Origin: Apiotrichum sp. Y4204
Taxonomy: Eukaryota; Basidiomycota; Tremellomycetes; Trichosporonales; Trichosporonaceae
Direction of reading: 5' to 3'
DNA: 64,000 nucleotides
Assembly (NCBI GenBank): GCA_025531455.1
Contig: JAMYHL010000017.1
Span: 434,001-498,000, forward strand
Shown: positions 54,648-64,000 of the stretch, piece after piece
How the letters are laid out: each line of letters begins with the position of its first letter
Numbering within the stretch: position 1 is the first letter of the stretch
Made by a program: the position numbers and the translations under genes
Notes under the pieces: generated by a model
Told to the model about the DNA's origin: nothing
Database searches by the model: none
The model's input: only the letters and a program-made list of their open reading frames with translations

Positions 54648-57573
54648 TTACTTGGACAGCTTGTAGACCTCGTTGAGCTGGTCCTTGTAGTGGTTCTGGA
54701 TGACCTTGCGCTGCAGCTTCTGGGCGGCGGTGAGGAAGCCCGACTCGGGGGTCCACTCGTCCGGGGTGAGGACAATGGCCTCGAGCAGCTCCATGCCCTT
54801 GAGACCCTGCTTCTTGCCCGTCTCGTTCATCTCCTTGAGACACGCCTCGATAACGGCGTGGTCCTGGCAGAGGAACTCGAGGTCATCCGACTGCGAGATG
54901 CCGTGCTTCCGGGCAAAGGCCGGGAGGTTGACGGGGTGGGCCATGACGATCATGGCCGGCTTGGTGTGCTGCTGGTCGGCCTCGACAGCGCCGTTGGCAA
55001 CAAACGGCACCGACTTGTAGATCGACTCGAGATGCTCGAGGGCAATGTACTCTCCACCCTGAAGCTTGACAAGGTTCTTGATACGGTCGATGATCGAGAT
55101 CGTGCCGTCCTCGTTCCACTGGCCAATGTCACCAGTCTTGAACCAGCCATCCTCGGTGAACGCCTCCTTGTCAAGGTCGGGACGCTTGTAGTAGCCCTTG
55201 AAGAGGGAAGGACCACGGATGTAGATCTCGCCCTGGGGCGGGTCGTTGGTCGAGAGGTAGCCGGCCGCCGGTGCGTCGACGAGCTTGATCTCGGCACCGG
55301 GGACAGGGCCACCGACGCGGTTGTAGGCCATCCACGAAGGGTGGAGGATACATGCCATGGCGGTACCCTCGGTAAGACCGTAGCCCTGGATCATCATGAC
55401 AAGTGCGGTGGAAAGGAAGTGCTGGGTAGAGATGGAGACGGGGCCACCACCGTTGAACATGATTCTCAGACGGCCACCGGTCTGGGCGCGAACCTGGGAG
55501 AAGACGAGCGAGTCACTGAGCTTGGAGAGACCGGGGATGCCTGCAGACTTGGCTTTGAAGGCGGCATTGAAGACGGCCTTCTTGAGTGCCGAACCCTGCT
55601 CGACCTTGGTGGCGATACCCTTGCGGATAAGCTCCCAAACCTGGGGAACGCCGACCATGATGGTCGGGCGGGCCTCCATGATGTCCGACTTGCACTCGCG
55701 GACCGAGGCGTCAGTGAGGGTCTTGACACGGCCGTAGGCGATAGAGAGACCGGCATAAACAAACGACATCTCGACGACAAACTCGAGAATGTGGGCAAGG
55801 GGAAGGAAGGCAAGGTAAAGGTCATTCGGCTCGAGGACGTCGGCGAGAATAATCCAGACGGACCCGACTTGATGTGAGCATTTATCGCATTTTCATGTAC
55901 TCACTGGCAGCAACAATGTTACCGTGGGTGAGGAGAACACCCTTGGGGGTTCCGGTGGATCCCGAAGTGTACATGCAGCAGAAGACATCCTCACGCTTGG
56001 CGGGGATGGCCTCGTGGGGGTTGGCCTTACCGCGGCCGCGAACCTCGTCAATGTGGACAATGTTGACGCCCTCGCGGGCAGTGCGGATCTTGTCAAGGAC
56101 AGCCTGGTCAGCCTTGCCATCGTAGACGACAAGGCGCACGGACGGGCAGCGTGGGATAACCTTGGCGAGGGTGTGCAGAAGGTCGGCATTGGTGAACATG
56201 GCGCGGACCTCGGTCTCGTTGAGCGAGTGGGCGAGGCCGTCCGGGCCAAGCGAGTCATAGGCCGTGCAGATGGGGACGGCGTTGAAAGCACATGCCTGAG
56301 CTATCATCATCCAGTTGCGGCTGGGCATTAGCTTCTGCGAGATATCTGCGAGATACGGTCTCACTTACGAGGTCATGCCGTAGATGTTGAAGAAGGTCTC
56401 CTCGGGGCCACCGACGCCGAGCTCACGAAGACCTGAGCCAATGTCGCGGACGTCGGCAAGAGCCTCCTCGTACGAGATCCAGGAGAGGGGCGAGAGCTTG
56501 TAGTAGGCCCACTTTTTCTTGACCTTCTGCTCCTTGCCACCAACAACCTTGGTGACATCCTTCTCCTCGTGGATCATACCAACAATGTCACGCGAGCCGA
56601 ATCCCGGCTTGCTGCCGTGGGTGCGTGCAGAGTAAAGCATGACGTCGTGGACAGTCTCGACGCCATTGCCAGGGCCTGTGTGTCAGTCATTGCGGAATGG
56701 GGCGGAATGCGGAATGTTTGAGCACGGGGTGATGAGAGACTGGGTGGCCTTGAGCTCGATCAAGCCGACGATGATGCTGGGAAGGACATGATCCCCAGTA
56801 GACAGCTTCAGCTTGTTGGTCCCGCGCTTGGCGGACCCGTGCATTGCCACACGGCGTGACCGTTGTGCCAAGCTGGCGGACACGCCGCCCCAGCACGACA
56901 CTGGGGCAAACCGGTTATTTCACAATGCAGCCGCAAGGCCGATTGAACCGCAAAGCGCGGGGAAAGGCGGGGCCACTGGAGATGCTGTGGGGAAGTGAAA
57001 AGCGCGCCAGCGCACGCCCGCACACGCGGAGATGAGCAAGCTCTGGCGTGTTACACGCGCTGTCGCCCCCCCAGCACTCGATGAGGAAATCAACACCTCG
57101 GGACCGAGCGTCGCCTACGGTCATGTGCGCCGAGGTGGCAAACAATGGCGACGCCCGTTTTGCCAAGGCGAGGCTGGCGTGAAATCCCCCCACTGCCGCG
57201 GCCAGTCATACGAGCCCGACCACCAGAAGTAATCGGGATCAGTGGCAAGAGCGGCAGGTGCCGGGCCAACCGGGTGAGGGAGCCCGATCATAATTGTTGG
57301 CACGGCATGGCAACCACACCGCTGACCGACTCGTCACCCCAATTCGATCCCCTTTCAACAGGCGCTGTGGAGCACAAAGAGCAACACAGCTCGCGAACAA
57401 CGCAATGGCAAGGCAATTGCAAAGCGCATCCAGGATGAATGGCAGCATCAGTACTCACCAGTAGTCAGCTCGTCGATAGCATAACAGCGACGGATGCGGG
57501 TCTCGCCCTCGGGCTTGGGCTTGTCGGCGTCGACTTCCCACGAGGCGGACTGGTTGGGGGTGCGGGGTGCCAT
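54648..57573 (-). CDS. FAA1: Long-chain fatty acyl-CoA synthetase (Faa1-type)
   Basis: Four exons: 57573-57459, 56675-56369, 56320-55905, 55867-54648; introns 783, 48 and 37 nt; 685 aa. Exon 1 encodes the short N-terminus (MAPRTPNQSASWEVDAD) after which the substrate-binding part begins in exon 2. The AMP-binding motif YTSGSTGTPKGVLLTHGN is at about 258-275. Later motifs are LPLAHILEFVVEM, GGGPVSISTQHF, QGYGLTEGTAM, the DGWFKTGDIGQW hinge region, RIKNLVKLQGGEYIALE (fatty-acid CoA signature) and KLQRKVIQNHYKDQLNEVYKLSK at the C-terminus. It activates fatty acids with ATP and CoA for lipid synthesis and oxidation. No PTS1 ending, so a peroxisomal matrix form is unlikely. The first intron is about ten times the usual size here. 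Confidence 0.95.
56676..57458 (-). other. 783-nt first intron of the acyl-CoA synthetase gene
   Basis: Donor GTGAGT after codon 38, acceptor ACACAG. Open frames inside it are short and unconvincing. The size suggests regulatory content or an internal promoter; nothing specific can be named. Confidence 0.8.
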
Positions 57574-60500
57574 GGTGACTCAGACTGTGGGGGTGGGGGT
57601 GGACGGAAGAGGGGTGACCGGGTAGATGTTATCTGGTTGCCGCCGGGAGGACGGGCGGTGTGAAGAGGAGTGTGGGGATGATAAGGGGAGGTGGATACAG
57701 CGAGTAAAGATGGATGAAGGGAGAGTAGACAGCTAGTGGAGAGGGAGAGAGAGGAGAGAGAGAGAGAGGAAGAGATATGAAAATGTGAGAAGAGTGTGAG
57801 AATAAGAATAAAAGAAGTGAGGATGAGGCGACGAGCACGACACAAGAGCGGTGGTGGTGGGTGGTGGTGGTGGTAGTGGTTGTGAGCCAAGTAGCCAGCC
57901 TGCCAGCCAGCCCAGCCAGCCAGGTTCCAGTCAAGGTGACGAGGGGATGAGCAATGGCTCGCTCAATCGCCCTGCATGCCAGCAAAGCGGGGGGGAATGA
58001 CTGCCGCACTGCCGCACCGCGCGCTATGGGGACAGGGCCCGTGCGCCCACTGGGCTGCGGTTGGGCTTTGGCTTGGGCTTTGCTTGGGACCTTTGGGCCT
58101 TTTGGGCGGCGCCGCGCGACTGAGAAGAGCCGGAGGATCTGGAGAGAATGACCGCACCACTACACGAGCTACACGAGTCTGTACACCTCATACACGCTAG
58201 ACGCAACTGCGACATCCCATCTTGGCCCTGGGGCACACGCCTTCCTCTGCTCTCATGCCTCCCCTCACGGAGGTGACCAACAGGTTGAGCAAGGTCCGCC
58301 CAGGGACACAAAGCCACAGGCCAACCACAATCCTCCCTCACACACCATCACACCTGGCAGCGTGCACACGGTAAAAAGTAGGAAAGAAAAAGCAGGAAAA
58401 AAGAAAAAAGACCGCCCAGCGCCTGACACAATCTCTCGCCATACCAGCTTCTAGCTTGCAGAATTCCGTGCGCCGAGGCCTTTTTGTGTTTGTTCTGGCC
58501 GTTCTGGTGAGGAGCGCGAGAGCATGCCAGGCGATGGTGGCGCACCAAGTGCATTCACAAAATGCATGATCCTACACAGGCTATTGGCTTCGAGCTTTTC
58601 CATGGCTTGAGGCTTTGGTCGCCGCATCACAATCATCATTACAACGCCCCTCTCATATGCCCTCTGGCCCTCATGCATGATGTGATGCTGCCACCTTTGT
58701 CTTCCCGATGCTTCCGATCTCTCGCCCCCCCGATCTTCCTCCTTATTCCATTTCATCCTCCGCCGGGCTCCTGACCCCGGATCTGCGGATCTGCGCCAAT
58801 CTGATCCTCCAGAACAAAGAGACAAAAAAGAGCGGGGAAGTAGAAAGAAAAAAATTGCAGCGAGCAATGCATGCATGTGCCGCCTGTAGCCTGTAGCCTG
58901 CATGATGCGAAGTGCTGCGTATTGTACGTTGTTGCTCATCTCACGGCCTTGGAGGGCTAAAGGGTGATGGACGTGCACCCGGTGCCTCGCTCGTACCTCC
59001 CCGGTTAAGAAATCAGCATGGGCCGGAGATGAGCTAGAGGACTAGAGGATTAGAGGACTAGGAGGACGAGGACGATGCAGACTTGCGGGTTTGCGGCAAT
59101 GGTGATCGCGGCAGCGCGGCGGAGTCGTACGTCAAGCTGGAAGACCCCGGTCCCGGCGACTCTTTTTTTCTCGGCGTCCATCTAGCTACGGCCGCCTTCC
59201 CATAACCGTTATCCCGTTACGCGTCACTATCCGGGCTCCTGAACATTGATCTGCTGTAATCTCGCCAGCGGCATCGTCGTTGGCGGAATAAGGCCATAAG
59301 GGACGCTGGAGCCGCAGGGCCGGAACATACACTTGAGCTCCAGAGTCCAGAGTCCGCCAGGCTAGAGATCAGCAGCAACAGAGGAGCAACAAGCACCTCA
59401 CGCCGCACATGCCGGGCGGCTCGGCACGTATGCCGGTGCCCCATGCCGCCATACCATGCGCCGCGCGGCACGCGACTAGGGACAGCTTACTGGGACGAGC
59501 ATGGAGCAGCGACTCTGCCCCTGACAGGCCTGACATTGCGACATTCACCATTGCCGCAAGGCCGCAAGGCACTGTTCCGCGGCGTTGGGCTTGCTCGCGA
59601 TCACCTGGAGGATAGGGGAGTGGGATCGATGCCGGTGCCGGTGCACTGGTAAATTTTTCGAGCTGGTCGATGTTGGGAACGGACTCGAGTCCATTCCAGT
59701 ACGAGGCTCGCTCATACCACGGACCGCGATCCACGGGGCTGCCAATTGCGAGCCAGGCACCCCTGAACTTGCTTATCGTGACTACCGAGGTACCGACAAG
59801 CTACGGACCCTACGGGTACTACGGGGCACTAGTACTGGATCCTGGCCTCCTGGACCCCGCTAATCCACGATGGCAGGATGGCAGGATTGCCCGGGCAAAG
59901 GCTTGGCGCATGATCCACGCACGAGACAGACATGCTTTTTGCATATGCATCTCTGTTATTCTGTTGTTCTGTTGCTGTTGCTCGCCCCTCATCTGTTGTT
60001 CAGCGGCGCCTTGCCGCCGGCGGAGGCGTCGGCATTGAGCTCGAGGCGGGGGATGAAATGAAATGTGCCTCAACTGGTATCGTTGTGCATCTTGCATCTC
60101 GCTTTGTTCTTGGCACCGGCATGAGTGACCTTGTCTCTGAATCTCATCTCTGCACAATTCTCCCGATCTCCCCACTGGCCATAGGCCATGGGCCATAGGT
60201 TGGTAACATACCTCCTCTCACCTTCTCAATCTGGGCACGCCCGTGCGCCCCGCGCCACGCCGCTGGGCACTATGAATGGGAGTGGCGCCCCGCCCCCGGC
60301 CAGGGAAGGCGGGAGAGGCGCCGACTCTCAAGTGACAGTGGACAAGTGCCAAGACATCGAGAATTGAGCCGGCGCGATGCGGGCTGCGGGCCACGAGCTA
60401 CGGGACTGCTTTCCTTGCTGCTCGATTGACATTTCCTGATGTGTACTGGCCTGGCCACGGACCACCGGCTCGTGGACTCGTGTGCCGATTGGAACGGCAC

Positions 60501-62916
60501 AGAGGTATGCATCGCATATCGCATAGAGGTATGGGTCGTATCCATAGCTGACAGCTGAGAAGATGCTCATCTGCGCGTTCCGTGCGTCCTCCGATTCTCC
60601 GTGTCGCTCGACGTCAGCGGATCGCTCAGTGGGGGATCAGTGGCGGCGACACAATCAGCTGAGCGTCTGTCTAAGATCTGGGAGCAAGCGAGCAAGCGAG
60701 CAAGCGACAAGCGACGCGGAGCCCACCATCTCGTGCACTGTGCTTTTTATTGTACTACTGTTTATTGTGTTGCATGTCGCAGTTCTCAAAATCTCTCATG
60801 GTTCTCATGCTTGGCACTGGGGCCACTGGGCATATCCGAAACTGCAGAAAGGACAGAAACTCGTCAGAAGATGCAGAAGTTTCTCAGATCGTGCCTATTA
60901 CACCTATCCATCTCGCCACTTTGCCACAGTCGCCACCTCGCCGCCTCGCCATCTCGTCTAAATGGTCGTCCGAGCTCTTTGGGCGCATGCGATCATGCGA
61001 GCTGGTGCTCCTCGAGGTCACAGACTGCACATACCGCCGCCACGCCCAGCCCTGCGCGTCACTAGTCATCAACTCGAACTGTCTCGGCGATCTGAGATGC
61101 GGTGTTTCACCAACCACCAATCAGCTGATCGCCAGACTGTGGGCTGGCTCGCTGCGTCGCTGCATCACTGCTATCGCTGGACACCGATTCGGGTCGCGTG
61201 GGTCTCGACTGAGCGCTTGAGCTAGAAGTTCTTAAGCTCTACTGTAACTCCGTAGAGCCGCTTCTCGGTCGCCGTTTCGTAACATCAAAGAATGGCAGCT
61301 CTGATTCTTGGGAAACCCCTCGTCCCTTCTTCCATTGATATCGGGCCCTATCACAACCGTGCACCCCCGCTGTCACCCCGCCATTAACCGCTTACCCCAG
61401 AGTGCGGAGTGCCCTCTAGACATCCAAATGCATCCAACGTCTTAACTCTCTAACATCTCCTGACACACAACCCAAAACCAAGTTTCCGGCTATACGAGCC
61501 AGCCGGTCGGTGTCGTTTCCAGTTCCGCACGGACACCCGGACCCTGCGGGACACCGTGTCCGCGATCCGCGACCGACCGCGACCCGCGACCCGCGACGCA
61601 CGGCACAGCGCTTGCTCCGGGCTCCGAGTTTCCCGGCGACGTGGGCGTCGCAATGCGCTGCGGCTGCTGGAGCGGGAGAAGGAATGGGGGAGGAAACGGG
61701 TAGATGTTGCGGACAAACGCAAAACGAAGATTGTTCACCTTTCTTGTTTTTCACAGCTCCAAACTTGGAACTCGGCGGACTCGGACCAGGTACTGCCGGC
61801 CGTTGGTTTCACAGTTGCATCCACCTATTGTCCATGGACCATGAGCATCCGACCCACGCGCTGTACCGAGGCAATGAAGATTTGAAGCTTTTGCAGCTGA
61901 GGCCGGGATGGCGCCGGTAGGGCTTTGGGGACGCGTAGTTCATGCATGATACCTGTGACTGTGTTTCCGATCTTATCGCGCCATCCCTGCGTGGACGCGT
62001 CCACTGATCCACAGGTTACTGCCGTTGCGGGGGTGGGGCGGGGCCGAGAAGGGGTGAAGTGCCGGGGCTGTAGGGATTGGCGGGTGGGGTTGCTGGTCGC
62101 TGATCAGTGTGCTGATCCCCGATTCCGGCGTTCCGTCCGATGATCGGCGGCCGGGGAAAGGAGAGCGATAACGTGATTGTGAGGCGCGTGAAGATCGTGA
62201 AGATCTTCGCGTCGTGCTGCTGCTGTGCCATGTAATGTGGCGACGCGTGCGTTGGTCGCTTGGAGCCGACAAGGAAGTGGCAGGTTACATGGCATGTCCA
62301 GATATTGGGAAATGTGCGGTGACAGCTCGAGCTTCAGAAACCAGAGAGTACCAGAGCCAGAGTGCCAGATCTCGCATGTACACAAAGTTGCATGTTGATG
62401 GCTCTTATCTAGCTCTACCTCAGTGTCCACGATCTACATTTCTGATCGTCTGTACTGTACGGCGTCCCTAACTATGACTCGACTTGCCAGCAGACGACCG
62501 TGCTCGGCGAGCTCTACGCCCTGCACCAGACGTTGTGCTACACTGGTAATAACCCAGCGGCCAAAGGTCATACCGCCTACTGGTGTGTAACAACTCAGTC
62601 AACATCGCAGGACGACGATTTATGCATGAGCAGTCATGTCCTAGCCAGTTACTGTATCTGCTGGCCGTTCGGGATGTACAGTACTTGCACTACGGCTACT
62701 TCCGGTGGAGGTGGGGATAACTGTGGGATGTAGGAGGACCCTTCGACCCTGCCGGCCCTGCCACAACGCCTGCCACATGCCACAGCTGCACGCTGCACCT
62801 CACCGCCGGACATGACTCTCATGTCGTCATGCACCGCCGCGGCGGTAGAACCAACCTGGTGTTGCTGCGGCTTAGTAACGACGACCCGCGCGTTCTCACC
62901 ACCAACTCACTCATCA
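57574..62916. other. Largest gene-free region, 5.3 kb, between divergent genes
   Basis: No supportable gene on either strand; frames reach at most about 175 codons and overlap. A GA/TC-rich run (57737-57774) and a GGT-rich run (57847-57880) lie in the upstream flank of the acyl-CoA synthetase gene. A TGCATGCA word is at 58867-58874, GAGCAAGC repeats at 60684-60712 and a CGCGAYC repeat at 61558-61600. Undetected non-coding RNA genes are possible. Confidence 0.5.
57737..57774. repeat. GA/TC microsatellite-like tract upstream of FAA1
   Basis: Nearly pure purine run of GA dinucleotides, about 165-200 bp before the ATG; on the gene's strand it is a CT tract, common in fungal core promoters and leaders. 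Confidence 0.8.
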
Positions 62917-64000
62917 ATGTCGCGCCTTGTCCTCCGTCCACTAGTTCGCGCCATCTCTCAGCGCACAACTCCTACTCTTACTCCATCTCTCACTCGCGCC
63001 CGACTGCATCCCCAGCCGCATCCGCAGCCTTCTCGCAGCCTCCACACCAGCACCCCACTCCGCTTCCCCACCGTCGACCCCTCCGTTCCCCCCAGCATGC
63101 GCGCCATTCTCGTAAAGGACGGCAAGGGCCCCGCCGATGCGCTCTACATCGGCGAGGAGCCGACTCCGACCCCCAAGGCTGGCGAGGTCCAGGTCAAGGT
63201 ATGTGCGAACTGAAGAATGTAGTTGTAGCACATGCTGACCCGCAGATCGAAGTACGTGCTTGCGTCTCCGCAACCCCCGAGGCTTGGAGTTTCCGGTCTG
63301 ACCACAGGCATTCGGTCTTAACCGCATGGACCTCCTCCAGCGTGAGGGCAAGTACCCGCTTCCGCCGCAGGCGAGCAAGACGGTCATGGGCGTCGAGTTT
63401 GCAGGAAAGGTCACGGGCCTCGGCGACGGCACAAAGACGTACAAGATTGGCGACGAGGTGTTTGGGCTCGCGTTTGGTGTGAGTAGTCGAGCGGCCGAGC
63501 GAGCAGAGCGTTGCAGAGGCAGACGCTGTGCGGCTGTGGGCTGTGGGCTGTGACTGCGTGCATCGCACCCATCGCTCCGCGGTCCATTCTACCCACACCC
63601 AACTGACACACAGGGCGCATACGCCGAGTACATCTGCTCGCCGGAGAGCATGATCCTCCGCAAGCCCAAGGAGATGAGCTACGTGCAGGCCGCTGCGCTC
63701 CCCGAGAACTGGATGACGGGTGAGTCGTTGCTGCTGATTCGTTGGCGGCCGGAGCGGTGGGGCCGTGGATGCCGAAATCCGGAGGAAGCGGGGCACCGCT
63801 GGAGTACGGAGGTGGATGTGGCGGCGATGTTGGACGTTGGTTGGCGGTGTCTGCCCCGGTTCCTAATCGCGCTGATCACCGGCGGCTCTGGCTGTGTCAT
63901 CGGTGCTGAAGAGTCGCGGGGAATGAAGCTGCGCGGTCCTATATCTGGCCAGATCTATGGCAACAGTCGAGCGGCCACTGACTCCCAGCTTACCAGGCCC
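62917..64000 (+). CDS. Quinone oxidoreductase-like MDR protein, 5' part only
   Basis: Exons 62917-63198, 63246-63251 (a 6-nt micro-exon), 63308-63478, 63614-63719 and 63989 onward; the gene leaves the window at 64000. Introns are 47, 56, 135 and 269 nt. The first 60 residues are rich in Arg, Ser, Thr and Pro and almost free of acidic residues, like a mitochondrial presequence. The catalytic part starts at M61 (MRAILVKDGKGPADALYIGEE) and continues VKIEAFGLNRMDLLQREGKYP, VMGVEFAGKV, YKIGDEVFGLAFGGAYAEY and AAALPENWMTAYQA, the GroES-like part of zeta-crystallin/PIG3-type NADPH:quinone oxidoreductases. These reduce quinones without a zinc site. The coenzyme-binding Rossmann half lies beyond the window. 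The second ATG could give a cytosolic form. Confidence 0.88.

Noticed and set aside
54603..55877. 424-codon plus-strand open frame
   Set aside because: Antisense of the acyl-CoA synthetase catalytic exon.

Overview
The window is eukaryotic and fungal. It is G+C-rich, almost every multi-exon gene carries very short GT-AG introns (many 32-62 nt) with CTAAC/CTGAC-like branch sites, and the proteins (Atg5, Kae1, Ale1-type MBOAT, Faa-type acyl-CoA synthetase, Ert1/AcuK factor, other Zn2Cys6 factors) are those of a yeast or mould. Intron style, G+C and F-box-like and calpain-like accessory proteins point to a basidiomycete yeast, most likely Trichosporonales. That placement is inference from memory, not a database result. 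All splice models were built by hand from GT/AG sites, branch sites and frame; each total coding length given is a multiple of three.

Layout. 0-1.3 kb: ATG5 (-). 3.2-6.3 kb: large disordered/helical protein (+). 6.5-7.9 kb: four tandem intron-containing tRNA-Arg(ACG) genes (-). 8.2-10.2 kb: METTL14/Kar4-like MT-A70 protein (-). 10.9-12.1 kb: F-box-like protein (+). 12.1-13.9 kb: tandem segmental duplication with two tiny Myb-like genes (-), ending in the stop codon of a Baeyer-Villiger-type monooxygenase (-, to 15.7 kb). 15.7-29 kb: a gene-poor, compositionally softer stretch with one calpain-like gene (-, possibly degenerate) and one F-box-like gene (+). 29.2-36.6 kb: three consecutive zinc-cluster genes (+): Ert1/AcuK-type, a fungal_trans factor, and an unusual long-loop cluster protein. 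36.8-38.9 kb: senescence/spartin-domain protein (-). 40.4-42.6 kb: Ale1-type lysophospholipid acyltransferase (-), divergent from KAE1 (+, 43.1-44.5 kb). 45.2-48.6 kb: 1101-aa disordered protein (-). 51.1-54.3 kb: Uso1/p115 (+). 54.6-57.6 kb: long-chain acyl-CoA synthetase (-). 62.9 kb to the right edge: 5' part of a mitochondrial-type quinone oxidoreductase (+).

The genes form no single pathway. Two membrane-lipid enzymes (Faa, Ale1), a vesicle tether (Uso1), an autophagy factor (Atg5), two RNA-modification proteins (METTL14-like, Kae1) and a cognate tRNA cluster sit among accessory genes. The accessory genes (both F-box-like genes and the monooxygenase) each have a TATAAG box 100-130 nt before the ATG.

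Most noteworthy: the tRNA-Arg array with different micro-introns (6, 8, 9, 27 nt) and a fixed upstream CGCCGATT element; the Myb-like tandem duplication with stop-free 33-nt introns; a 6-nt micro-exon in the oxidoreductase; an in-frame stop dividing the calpain-like gene; a Zn2Cys6-like motif with an 18-residue loop; and a 9-bp perfect hairpin in the leader of the Ert1-like gene. I did not find a mobile element, CRISPR array or toxin system.
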